Of a DNA stretch of 64,000 nt, positions 8,184 through 20,002 are shown piece after piece. The DNA comes from Cytidiella melzeri. Taxonomy: Eukaryota > Basidiomycota > Agaricomycetes > Polyporales > Irpicaceae. A program made the position numbers and the translations under genes. The notes beneath the pieces were generated by a model. It worked only from the letters and a program-made list of their open reading frames with translations, searched no databases and was not told where the DNA came from. The first letter of the stretch is position 1; the number at the start of each line of letters is the position of its first letter. Where the stretch lies: contig JABYQR010000200.1 of assembly GCA_022592445.1 (NCBI GenBank), forward strand, positions 1 to 64,000. Direction: 5' to 3'.

Positions 8184-11100
8184 ATGTCTTCTGCATCACG
8201 AGCAAAGGGGAAGGGAAAGGCCGTCGACGGACGATACTCAACCGACGCTAGGAAAGATTGCCCCCACTGCGGCGAATCCTTTGCTGTCAGGGGGTTTGCG
8301 TCCCATTTCAGGAAATGCAACGACCAGAAAAACCTTGATATGGTCATCGCAGCCCGCAGGCACGCGCTAGAACTCGCAGCAGAGCAGTCGCACTCAACCC
8401 GCAAGCGTGCAGCAGACTGCGAGGTGCTTCAACGCACTCCGAAGCGAGGTACGAATACCCAGTTGTGCTACTAGTACATGCCCACTAATCCTGTTTATTC
8501 AGGGCGGCTCATCAGGCAAAGAGACCCTGGACCCAGCACGAGCTGTTTGAGCTCTCCAGACTCTGGTGCACTCTTCATGTTCCCATTTCTCTCAGCACAC
8601 CATTTGACCTCCCGGGCCTTTGACAGAAACACCGCACGTCACTCACATGGACTGCCGGGTCGGGGTAAGTGTGCTCGCCGAGGTAGTTGACGCCACAGGG
8701 CTGGACATCGATGCAGAGGCTGTTGCCACCGGCGAGGAACCTGCTGGCAGTGAGCATCCAGAAGACGGTCAACATGAAGCAGCTCGGGTAGAAGACGAAC
8801 CCCTTGAAGGCCAGGAGGACACCATGCCTCAAGTGATGCCCCCTATACTCTCGGTAGAACCAGAGGGCCCATCTGATAATCAAAGCTTCATGCCTGAGGC
8901 AGGTAAGACGCTCACCTCGTGCCCACCAAAGTTCGCTCGCACTGACATATTGTACACACTCGTTACACGTCATGTGAACATATAGAAGAGCCAGTGACCA
9001 ACCCCGTAGTCGATCCACGGACCAATCCACAGGTCGACGACATCAGGGTCGAATACCACCGAGCTGCCGGTCTCTCACCGCGTTTCTTTGCACTGCACGA
9101 ATTCAGGCGGGAGAAGCGTACGATAGATCTCTCATTGTCGAAGTCTAACCCCTGGAAGCCGTTCAAGACTCGGTTGGACTTCGAAGTCGCCGAGTTCACC
9201 CAGAAGGCCTGTCTCAACAAGTCGCTCATTGACGGCCTCTTCAAGCTTTTCCAGGCCGTCCTCAATACCCCCAAAACCTCACTCTCGAGTCCTCTGACGA
9301 CGTGCAACGTGTGTGGGAGAGCGCAGCTTTGTATCATCCATCTTTCAGTTCGACGGAAATTAGCAAGCCATATGCGGGCGAAGACAAGGTCTTCAACTTC
9401 CACTCGAGGTCGCTTTGGGACTGGGTCCTGTCTCAAGTACAAGATCCTTTGCTTGCGCCTTACATGGAATGGGATGCACAGCGGTTGTCCAAGTTCAACG
9501 GTACCAAATGGGTTCGTTTCTATGATGAGCCTTGGACTGCGAAAAAATTTGCGGAAGTTCAGGTGAGCATTGATCGTTGTAATTGGCTCGAACAGCTCTA
9601 ATCGCGCAGCTGCCATCAGTCGGATGTCTCAAAGATTCGCGGTGATGGTAAGCCTCTTGCCATCATCTTGTGGGCAGACACCAGCGTGCTGTCCACGTTC
9701 GGGACCCAAAAGGGTCATTATATCGTCGCTCGCCTTGGGAACCTCCCAATGTGGGTTCGCAATGGCAAATCTTTGGGCGGAGGACGTGTCGTGGGATTTG
9801 TGCCAATTGTAAGTGTTCAGCTCAGAGCTTTGGCAAACGCATCAGCACTAATGAATGATTCCAGATTCAGGGGATGGTAGGAGAGCAGAGGAAGCCCGGC
9901 TTTGTGAACTGGAAGCAGGCAGTCTACCACGAGGCGTTCCACACTTTCCTCGATGAGGTTGCGCGCATCTCAAAGCTGGGTCGGGCGGTTCGCTGCGGCG
10001 ATGATATCTTCCGCGTCTTGTTTCCATATATCCACATTCTCTCCGCAGACTACGAAGAACAGTAACGTATTGTACAGTTCCCTCACGTGTTGTTGAATTG
10101 ACTGTTTCGCTCCTCGTCAGATGCCGTCTTGCGCTCATCAGAGGGCTCAATGGGCTATCCCCCTGCGCGATTTGCCTCGTTCCGAAAGGAACATTGTCAG
10201 ACTTGAGAACAAGGTATGCATACAGAAGTGCCGCGACAAATCAGGTGCTCGTTAGGAGGGTAGATTCACCTGATAAAGAGCGTCAACTGAAGGACCTCGG
10301 GTTGCGCAATGTCGTGGTAAGTCAACTAATACTTGCAGTGCCTTTTTATGCATCACCGACGCTCTTGCGTAGAATGCGCTATGGGCCGTGGCCAATACTG
10401 ACGTTCATGAGGCACTCTCATACGATCGTCTTCATGTTGACATTATAGGGATGTTTCAGAAACACATCCTCCCAGAGATCAAGAATGTGCTCAAAGATCT
10501 CGGCCGACGTGCTCAAACAGAGGTCGATGAAACGTACGTCACGTCATGTTGCCTTGAGACTCTGTGAATCTACAGAGTGAAACACTCCTCTAGATATCAA
10601 AACATGACACGCTGGTCTGATCTGGCGCACTTCAAGCACGGGCTCCTCACACTTGATTTCAGCGATGGAAAGAAGTGGGCAGACGCAGCCAAGGTACGTA
10701 GGAGGCGTCTCAGATTTATCAGGCTGATCGTGAACGTTGCAGATTCTCCTCCATGCCACATACAACGTTATGAGCCAAGCGCAGACCCCGAAGGGTTTCG
10801 CCTTGCTCAGACTCTTCAGGAAATGGCACGAGCTAAACATGTACCTTTCGTTTCAAATCCACACAGAAGAAACCATCCCTGCTTACGAACGAACGCTGGA
10901 CCGCTTCCATGATCAATTAATGGTGAGTTGACTATGCAGGATCCAAATGACAGACAGCGGCTCACAAGAAGTATCACTTATATCAGGAATATACCCAACT
11001 CACCGCAGACGATGTCGATGTCAAGAATTGGGACGGTATCATCAAGCTACATGTTCACCTTCACGCCGCTCGAGACATTCGCAGGAAGGGCGTGATCGCT

Positions 11101-12107
11101 AACATGGACACAAAGGTGAACAAAAATTTGAATGGACCCATGCGAAAAGCCTACCAGATGCAAACGAACTTCAAGAACGTAGAGGTGCAGGTGCGAGTAT
11201 ACATTTGTCAGCAACAGGAGAGTCTTATCTATGCGGATTCTGTTCTAGCTTGGTAAAATCGAGGATCGAGCTCACGTGTGCTGTCTCACGCGTGCGCACA
11301 TCGACGCCATGGACGAGGCGGCAAAGAAGACAGCCAAGGAGAATCAGCCCGCGGATGAGGAAGATGACGAGCTGAACGCGCCAAGCAGGCCCAGGGACGC
11401 ATGGGTGTTTGGACATGTCTATGTTGGATCGCGCCGAAAAACCATCTTTAGGGACTTCGCTGCTCAGTCAGCTACCGACGAAGCATTTATTTGCCTACGC
11501 CGTAAGTTGTCTGATTGTCTTAGGGACCTCATGTCTCGGACAACCGCGATGGGCAGTGTGCCCCTTCCAGGACCACCTCCTATCATCCGTGGCACAGACA
11601 TGGTAAGTTCCTTCATTCTGGGATCAAATTTCGAGGCTAACACTCGTTTTCTGAGGTTCTCAACTGCTCATACATGTTGGTAGACTACGAGCACAAGGTA
11701 TCCTGGAAAGTAGATACGGATCGGCTCTACTGCAAATCCAGCGCCGACTATAACGTGGAGCGGTTTGACTGTGCTCTGGTGCATATGTCAGATACCGAGG
11801 TCATGATCTGCAGACTTGTACGAATCTTCGTCTACTTCACTGGAGATCAGAAGTTCGCCCTGGCCCTGGTTCAGCCCATGGCGTCAAATGTTGCACAGAG
11901 AGGGGATGCAGAGCTCGCCCTGTGTCGAGTACGGGAGAAGCCCCGCCGGGAGTCAATGGTCATTGCAGCGCGATCAATCATCAGGGGTGTAGTCACCGTC
12001 CCAGATCGCGAGCGTGACGGAGAGTACACAGTAATGGATGGCCTCGACACGGACCAATTCTTACGGATGATGCCTGTGTTTCCGACCCGCAATATGGAGA
12101 TGGTTTG
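8184..12107 (+). CDS. Plavaka transposase (multi-exon)
   Basis: The N-terminus has a C2HC zinc finger (CPHC near residue 26, HFRKC near 45). The downstream core shows features of fungal Plavaka transposases: DFEVAEF (about 9178), LWDWVLSQVQDPLLAPY followed by EWDAQRLSKFNG (9414-9500), WADTSVLSTFGTQKGHYI (9671-9724), the Cys motif SPCAICLVPKG (about 10160) and LHVDIIGMFQKH (about 10433). The C-terminal block (11690-12107) ends with MDGLDTDQFLRMMPVF. The coding blocks are split by many short introns with GT-AG ends, for example those starting at 8449 and 8905. I did not resolve every border, and the exon after 8503 is ambiguous. This enzyme should cut and join the element's ends in the nucleus. 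No clear nonsense mutation was seen in the blocks I followed. Confidence 0.85.
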
Positions 12108-13102
12108 ACCCCTGAAGGCCAAACAGGTAAGTTCATATCTTGTCTGTTGTCACCGATCCCAAGCTGATCTCTGCCGCTATGTGTTCTTCTACTAATCTCT
12201 GAATCGCAGCTTCTTAGACACATTGACACATTGACACTCTGTTTTCCCTATCACGTATGCGTACTAATAGTCTCATACCAGATCCTTCTCGCTCACCTCT
12301 CTCTGCGCTGTCTCTCATCAACCTACCCAAAGGGCCGTATAGATCGCCCTTTGCAAATTGGTACGTGCTCATCATTCACTAACTCCCTGTTTCAGGCCAC
12401 CGCAACCACCAACGCGCTTTGTCGCAACAGTTCCAGCACGACACGTGTCTTCCCGCAGCGTCTTTCACATTCACCATCAACGCTGCCTGCAACTCTATGA
12501 CTTACTCGCTTGTGTCTTCTGACCATAGGTGAGTGTCATCTAAGGAGCTCATTAGTCACAACGAGGGCATGCACGCGGACTTTGCCTGCCTCATTCTTGA
12601 GGCCATGTTCATCGAGCAGGGGTTCTTGATTGGTGAGCTGCAATATTCACCCACGCTTGATTGCGTTGTCTGATGTTTTCCCAGACGTTCCCTCATAGAT
12701 CCTTGTATCACAGGAACACCAACGATGCATCAGCTGCTGCAAACGTCCTATCAGGTAACATTTCTCCCACTCTTCCATAAATTTTCCTAACACAACGTTT
12801 CCCCGTGTTAGTACATGAGGCAGATCGAATATTCACAACGCTCAGCGGTGTCTAACAATACTGAGGTAATGTACGTATTGTTCTTGTTGTTCCGTTTCTT
12901 ACCGTTTTGACAGCTGTATTCATGCATTTCCAGCGTGCATCACGCCTGCAAAAGTCAAGTTACCAGAGCTGCGGACTAGTTTCATAACGGTGACGTAAAT
13001 CATCAGCGGTCGCATTTGCGCATTGGTATATAACCAGTAAGAGCCCACGCTGTCCACCCTCAGTGTTGTATCGCGCTGGCTTTCCTCTCCAGACTTGATT
13101 CT
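12108..13102. other. Intergenic ~1 kb between the two Plavaka genes
   Basis: No supported gene. It contains several intron-like GT-AG blocks and short open stretches but no recognisable domain. The last 80 bp hold the promoter of the DUF6698-like gene. Confidence 0.4.
13027..13033 (+). promoter_or_regulatory. TATA box of the DUF6698-like gene
   Basis: TATATAA lies 70 bp upstream of the ATG at 13103, a plausible spacing for a short fungal 5' leader. Confidence 0.55.
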
Positions 13103-15135
13103 ATGTCGCAGGCCTTGAGCTATTTGTCCTATGAAGGCGGCGGCGACGACGACGACAACGACCAGTCAGACGGCGAAGTCTATGACGATGGCCTGCCGAC
13201 TGGGCAAATGCGTGCGATGAACCTTGACTCTCGTGGAAACAGCCACTCCAGCTCTGTAAGCATGCTTCGTCGGGCTCTCCGTCCAGGTGTCCCGCCTACT
13301 ATTGGTGTGGACGCTATGCAGGTAAGCCACATAACAGTCTGCATACCACTAAACTATGACACTGACGTCTGGAGTAGGCACTAACTCAAGCCGAGATTCA
13401 AATTGCAGAGGTGAACGAGCGACTCAAGCAGAGCGAGCAGGAGAGAAGGGAGCTGGCGGATGCTTTGCGATTGACCAAGAGACGTGGAAAGGGGCGATCG
13501 CGACCACAGGAGGACAACAACGACCCTGAGGCCGTTCTTCTCAGATTGCGACAGAGAAAGGTTCAGGAGTGCGCGCAGAAATATGCTGTTCTCTATCGGC
13601 CCTGGGCATCAAAACTCACCTGCGATACACTGAGCGTTCACCGTCCGGTTGTCGACGAGGCCAGACGCTACGATAGCACGGAGTCACAGGAGAAGGCACA
13701 CCAAGCTGAGATGTGGGATGTCCTGGCAGCCAACCCGGATGTCAAGCCGATTTTAGGGTTGGCAAACTGGCTGCACGGAGCGGTACGAGTTGTTATCTAT
13801 GCATATTATATCGCTTCTGATCTGTTGTCAGTTCCGCGAGGCGGTCCACGAAGAAAAGTCGAAGTTTGTACATGCTGCCATTGTGAATGTTGTGGATATT
13901 TTCAGCTCCCTTGGTGTCAATAGCGAGTCAGTCGGAACGGCTGCAGCACGGAAGGCCTGCGAAGCCCTGCAGGCAATAGGTCCGCAGAACGCTAACCACT
14001 TCTACCCCGACATCCTTTTCCCTGATGATCGACCAGGCCAATTGGCATGGTTATTCAAAACCAAAAGGATTGTCTACGTATGTGATACTTGCTACAATTA
14101 CACGGGTTGTATCTAATTTTCTGCTTTACTAGGTTATCAAATCCGGTATTCTTGGTATAGGATCCATCAAAGGAAACTCGAATACGCTTGCAAAGGCGCA
14201 CAAATGGGGTATCACGACTGTTACGCCTGGTTTGATTGCATTCGCAGCCACTGTTGTAAGTGTTTCGACGTTTCAGGCCAATTCATTAGCTGATTGCATT
14301 CTCATAGCTCATTTATCTTGTGTCCGGTGACGATAGCTTCACGGTTGCAAGCTCAACAAAATCTGTCACCTACGATTACCAGTCGCTCTTCGATCGTTAT
14401 GTGAAGCTTCTCCACACAAAGTCCCGTGGTACCGAGCTACTGATTGTATGGATGAACAAGGAAGTGTTCGGAAAAGATAACGCCAACATACCAGACACAG
14501 GTCCTGCCGCGCCAAACGACGATATCAACGCTCAAAACATGGAGATTGAGGCCATGTTCGGCGACGTTGGCATTGAAACTGCCTCTCGCAGTCCATCCCC
14601 GTCTTCCCTGACCATCGCTGACCGACCTCTTCCCCCCCAAGTCCCTTCTCCACCGTTGGCGGCTCCCGCTGCCCCTGCTCGTCCCCGTCCCCACTCTCTG
14701 GCTCCAGCTGCTCGTCTGCCATCTCTGGCTCCTGGACATGCTGCTCCTCGTTCAGTGTCGATGCAGCCCGCGTTATACCTTCCTCGCTCAGTATCCAGCC
14801 GAGCTCGTGAACCCGACGCATTACCGTCTACCCCTCGCGAGGCTCCTCCCGCTGAGCCGGTAGGCAGAGTTGTGCGTCCAGGAGCCCCTGCTGTCCCCCT
14901 TCGCTCCTCTTCTGATGTGCCTGCTGCTCTGCTGGCTCCCCCTGGACTTGGTCCTCCTCGAGGGTCTTTGGCCATATCTGATGGTGTTGAGCTCATCAAT
15001 GAGTCGCTCCCGACAGATAAGCCTGCTACTCAACAGAAGCGCGGGAAAAAAGCGACTACGATTGCTCGCGCTACAGGCGCGGCGGCTGGGGAAGAGCACA
15101 TCGTAACCCGACGCTCCACACGCAAGAAACCGTAG
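13103..15135 (+). CDS. DUF6698-like protein carried by the Plavaka element (606 aa, five exons, intact)
   Basis: Five exons splice in phase 0: 13103-13321, 13378-13782, 13832-14077, 14133-14255 and 14308-15135. All introns have GT-AG ends and are 49-56 nt long. The N-terminus is acidic (a run of D near residue 15). Then come a predicted coiled coil (EVNERLKQSEQERRELADAL), a globular middle, and the block WGITTVTPGLIAFAAT followed by LVSGDDSFT, which resembles the conserved part of the fungal DUF6698 family. The C-terminal 170 residues are Pro/Ala/Ser-rich and end in a basic RRSTRKKP tail. The function of the family is unknown. Its position between the transposase and the right terminus, on the same strand, suggests an accessory protein of the transposon, perhaps a DNA-binding partner. 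The family call rests on remembered motif resemblance. Confidence 0.65.
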
Positions 15136-15749
15136 GAGATCCAGGAGGTACTCGAGTTGTTCGCGCTGAGTTCGGTGACATTGTCAATGTAAAATATTCT
15201 ACTCGCTTCTTGATTTGTCAATGATATACACGGCTACCATTCACTATGACCTGCTCATCGAACTACGGCACACATCTATGCAATGAGAGCAACCCGGCGC
15301 AAGTGTTTGATTGGGTATTAGTGCGTATAGGATGCAGAGCTTATTATGATTAAGGGAAGTAAGTTTGGTATAATAGACATTTTTGTTATACACTATGTAT
15401 GGTCTTATAGCGTAGCGGTTTTGGCGGCTCCTCTACGGTTCTCTATACACGCTTTGTAATGAATGTTACTAATACTCCGTGCGCGAGTTCGAATCCGTGT
15501 AGGCGCATTTATTCCATTAGTACTAATAGTAAGTATAATAATCAATGATGGGTTAGCACGTATGATAACAAACTCCATTACAACGTTGTGATACTGCTAG
15601 TAAGCTGGATAACTAAGAGGTGTAAGACAATCTAATGCGGTAAGCAAGAAGTCAATAGTAAATCAAGTGAGTAAGTAAGGAAAATAAGTAATCGGCATTG
15701 AAGAGTCTGTGAAGTAAGTGTAATGCAATAACAAGAATGTATAATACTG
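15136..15749. other. Plavaka 3' non-coding region
   Basis: AT-rich sequence without a supported ORF. It includes the tRNA-like segment near 15400-15505 and A/T-rich runs. Confidence 0.5.
15400..15505 (+). other. tRNA-like segment with Pol III A-box and B-box motifs
   Basis: TAGCGTAGCGGT (15408-15419) fits the A-box TRGCNNAGYNGG except the last base, and GAGTTCGAATCC (15485-15496) fits the B-box. The arms do not fold: the T-stem and acceptor do not pair and the box spacing is about 77 nt. It is more likely a tRNA-derived SINE head or a tRNA pseudogene than a working tRNA. Confidence 0.3.
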
Positions 15750-16044
15750 TCGTCTAGAGTTGATTACTAGCACTATGTAGGCTGCGATGCCCTCTGGAGG
15801 TGTCTAGCAGTCGTGACGGTATCAAGATACATCAAGCTGGAGATGACGCGCTCTAGAGGAGATCAATCTCACTAGAGGGTGGGCGGGACATCTAGAGGGT
15901 ATAAGATTATCTCAAGAACTGATTGTCTCTAGAAGTTCACTATCTTCTCCGGATGTCATTCAGATCCCCTCTGGAGGAGCTGGGCGCCTATCATCCCATC
16001 TACCCATCTGGATGGCTCGGGAGGCGCTTTCAAATTCTCCGACA
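15750..16044. repeat. Right subterminal and terminal repeat region of the Plavaka element
   Basis: Motifs of the CTCTAGAGG/CCCTCTGGAGG type recur about seven times between 15750 and 15980, and the inverted repeat ends at CCGACA (16044). The density mirrors that of the left end. Confidence 0.6.
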
Positions 16045-16046
16045 CT

Positions 16047-19000
16047 GACTCCGCGCGAGCGGTGTCATCCCTCCTTTCCGTGCCTCCAAAGCACGATGTG
16101 GAGTATACTATGTCGCTTAGCGACGTCCACAAAGCCTTCGCAGACGTTGGCAAACTTACGGGTCCCGATACCTGGCTGATGTGGAAATTCCGCGTCGATA
16201 CTGCGATGTCAACCATCGTCGACTTCTACAGCTACAGGGGTGGTCTGACCATTCCTCAAGAGGTCCAACGGGCCGTCTTCAACGTCCTGGCGGGACACAT
16301 CGCAGACTCTGTAATGGCGAACTATCTCAATGAGACCGCGCCCCACAGACTGATGGAGAAACTCTCCGAACGGTTCGAGCCGACTTCCACTATGTCGGAC
16401 GCGAACGAAATTTTCCAACTCTTCTCCCTCCGCCGTCCTGTCCACGAAATGGACAAACTGCTTGACAACGCGCACAACCTTTACTCGAAGATTCTCTCCA
16501 AGGGAATTGAATTCCCTCAACACATTTTCTACTCTGCCCTCGTCGGCATCATTCTCCCCGCCTATGCGCATACTCGCGCTAGCTACAAGGCTGGCGTGCG
16601 TTCTCGTACTCCTGCAGGCGAGAAGTACGACTACAACCCTATCTCACTGAGTGTCGAGCTCCGCCGTAACTTTCATAGTTGGCGACTCGCTCACCCACTT
16701 CACCGCTCTCGGTCCAAGGGTTCGTCAACCCTTGTCCCTCGCGATAGGCCCGCTGGTGGTTCATCCGCCGCGTTGCCAGCAGTCGACAAACGTGTCGAAC
16801 GTCCGGCGAAAGCCACTTCCTCCGCTTGTGCGGCCGCCGCTCCTTACTCTAAGGAGAAGTCCGTTCGTGACACTTCAAAGATGAAGTGTTACAACTGCAA
16901 CGAGACAGGCCACACGACGCCTACTTGCCCTTCGCCCTGGACAGAGAAGTCCAAGGAGGCGATGAAGAGGAAGGGTATCACCCGGAAGTCTGTCGCTGCT
17001 GGTGCCAAGGGCAAAGCTGCCACTGCTGCCGCTGCTGTTGCCACTCCCGCTGTCGCTGGTCCGTCGACCACTACTCCTTGTCGCAACCAGAGTGCATGGG
17101 TGTCGGCTCTCTCTGAGTCCGACGTCACTATGCACGTAAGTACTTCGCTTACTACTACTTTTCCTACTCTACTTCCGCTGTATGCGACTTCGTCAACAGA
17201 CGAGTCGGTACATATTCTTGATACTGGCGCGACTATACACTGCACGCCGTATCAAGACTTACTTTTCAATGTCCACTCCGTACCAACTATCGTACTGACT
17301 GTTGCCAACTCAGAACAACTAGTATTGAAACTCGCTGGTGACATGGTACTCGAGGTGGAACAGGAAAGTGGTAAGCTTACTGAACTCTTGCTAAAGAACG
17401 TCTACTTCAACTCAACCCTACCTTTTACTTTAATCAGTGTTGGAAAATTGGACTCTGATTATCGGTTTACATTCTATCATGGACTTTGTACTATATACGA
17501 CTCAAACTCGACTTGTGTGGCTGTTGTTAGAAAATCAAATGATTTATACACGCTATCATCAACTCGAGTGACTTCTTTAGCAAGCGTGCATAGAACTGGC
17601 ATTACTCTACTTGAACTACATAAAAAACTCGGTCATCTCAGTTACTTCATGATCAAGAAATTACTTCAAACTTTGTCAATTATTACTGATCATATAACTG
17701 ACCATACTGAAACTCCGTGCGAGGATTGTTTACTTAACAATATCCATCGCAATACCGTATCTAAACTTCGTTCTTCATCGTTAGCTGAAGCTTTCAGAGA
17801 TCACTTTCATATCGACATATTTGGGCCTCTACCCACAGCGTTGATTACTGGTAAACATAAATACTGGTTGACTATCGTCGACAATGCTACTAGATGGTTA
17901 GTACTTGCACCACTAGTTACTAAAGATGATGCCTATACTCAATGGGTCATTTTCTCTACTGAACTTTTGACGCAATATGGTATTCGTGTCAAGATACTTC
18001 AAGCCGATAACGACGGTGGCTTTACCAGTAAAGCTATGACTGCTTACTTGAAAACTCAAGGAACTATACTATGTCTTACTGTACATGATACTCCTCAGCA
18101 AAACGGTGTTGCTGAGCGTGTACATCAAACTATTATGAACTTGATTCGAGTAAACCTGCATACTGCATCTTTACCAAACCGACTATGGTGGTACGCTGCA
18201 TTATACGCGATGTATGTGTACAATCGTTCTCCTCGTACTATACTTAACTACAAAACTCCTTACTTTAAGCAATATGGCACAGATGCTAACTTTGATGGAC
18301 TTCAAGTCTTCGGTCAGCCGTGCATCGTATACAACAAATATTGCACAAATAAACTAGCATCTAAGGGTAAAAGGGGAGTCTGGATAGGCTTCGCTGAACA
18401 CTCTAAAGGTCACTATGTTTACTTCGGACAACGTGTCGGAGTTGAACGTAACTTGCAATTTGTTGACTCTACGATACAAATTGAAGGGGAGAAAGAACCA
18501 AATGTCGAAAAACTTACTACTGAAAAACAACTTGAACTTGAGGACAACCCTCATATAGAACCAATGGAAATCAACGAGCCTGACCCTACTGGTCCAAGGC
18601 GTTCCAACAGAACTCCTCAACTATCGCGTAAAGCTCGTGGTCTAAACTACGACGAAGTAGACACTAACATTGCTTTCTACTTAACTGAGTTTAACGCTTA
18701 CTATGCTGAGGACGTCGGTGACCCTGTCACTTTCAAAGATGTACTTGATCACCCTCTCAAAGACGATTGGTTTAAGTCTATGAAACTTGAGGTTGATACA
18801 CTACAACAACTCGGCACTTGGGAATACTGTATCCCGCCACCAAATGCCAACATTACTGGCTCTTGCTTCGTCTACAAGACCAAGTACGAACATGGCAAAG
18901 TTACTAAACTCAAGTCAAGACTTGTTGCGCAAGGATACTCTCAGCGCGATGGTATTGATTACTATGCAAACAACTTGTTCGCTCCAGTCGCGCGCATGAG

Positions 19001-19160
19001 TTCTATGCGACTCATACTTACACTTGCGGCTTCACTACACTTCGAGATTAACCAACTCGATGTTAAGTCCGCTTACTTATACGGTAAAATTAACGATGAT
19101 GAAGATCTTTATCTTCGTCCGCCGCCAGGCGACTTACTGCCCAACTTGCCTAAGGGCTGA
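16047..19160 (+). pseudogene. Copia A1 gag C-terminus, protease, integrase and N-terminal reverse transcriptase
   Basis: This continues the gag frame from 7754. It has a CCHC knuckle CYNCNETGHTTPTC (about 16889), the aspartic protease motif ILDTGATIHC (about 17215), a gag-pre-integrase region (LHKKLGHLSYF), integrase catalytic residues in DIFGPLP, QADNDGGF and NGVAERVHQ, and the start of reverse transcriptase (LDVKSAYLYG). The frame ends at TGA 19158-19160 after NLPKG, in the middle of the polymerase; normal copia sequence follows in the same frame. Copy A2 has the same TGA. Relative to A2, a block of about 40 codons before NQSAWVSAL is absent. Confidence 0.9.
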
Positions 19161-20002
19161 GTACTTAAACTACGCAAAACTATCTATGGCCTTAAACAAG
19201 CCGGACGTTGCTGGTACAAGGTACTATGCGATATACTTTTTCAACTTGGACTCAAGCGTTCAGACTATGATAACGCTGTCTTCTACCTTTATAGGGGAGA
19301 CAAACTAATACTTATACTCGCTGTTCATGTCGACGATATTACTCTCTGTACTATCACTTCTGTCGTCGCTGAACAATTCGAGATAGCACTTAGACAACAT
19401 GTCGAAGTAACAAACGGTGGTACTATCCACTGGATGCTTGGCATGGAGATCGATTACAACAAAGCCTCTGGTGTTATCAAGCTTCGTCAACGCGATTACA
19501 TCCAAACTATACTCAAACGAAACAACTTTGACCACGATCATACACGCCGTACGCCTATGATACACGAGCACAACTTAGCCCCCCGTGACTCGAAAGAACC
19601 TCGTCAGGACGCTGACGCTATTAAACATTACATGTCTTTAGTCGGTGGTTTACGATACGTCGCTGACTGTACTCGACCAGATGTTGCATACTGCACTGGT
19701 CAACTTGCACGATACTTAGCTGACCCTTCTAAGGAACACTTTGCTGCAGCTAAACAGTGTTACCTATACTTGAAGGGAACATGCGATTACTGGCTTGTCC
19801 TAGGAAACCAAGCAACTACTACTAATACTTCACTTGTCGGATACGCTGATTCTGACAATATGACTACATACGGCAATAAACCAATAATGGGCTACACCTT
19901 CACATACAATGACTCGCTTATCTCTTGGTCAAGTAAGCGTGGTTCACTCGTAACACTATTGGTCACCGAAGCCGAATTATATGCCTTAGCACATGCGTCA
20001 AC

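Larger units (their letters stand above)
7755..16044 (+). mobile_element. Plavaka-type DNA transposon (8.3 kb) inside copia A1 gag
   Basis: The left end TGTCGGAAAACTTGAAACCG and the complement of the right end, TGTCGGAGAATTTGAAAGCG, form imperfect terminal inverted repeats. Comparison with the uninterrupted A2 gag shows the empty site. The target duplication is 2 bp (CT), or 3 bp (ACT) if one terminal base is assigned differently. Such short duplications fit CACTA-like elements, with which Plavaka has been grouped. It carries a transposase gene (8184-12107) and a DUF6698-like gene (13103-15135), both on the plus strand, and motif-rich subterminal regions. Confidence 0.9.

Noticed and set aside
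14437..14999. Long antisense ORFs opposite the Pro/Ala-rich part of the DUF6698-like gene
   Set aside because: They are shadows of GC-rich codons of the plus-strand exon, which has in-phase splicing.
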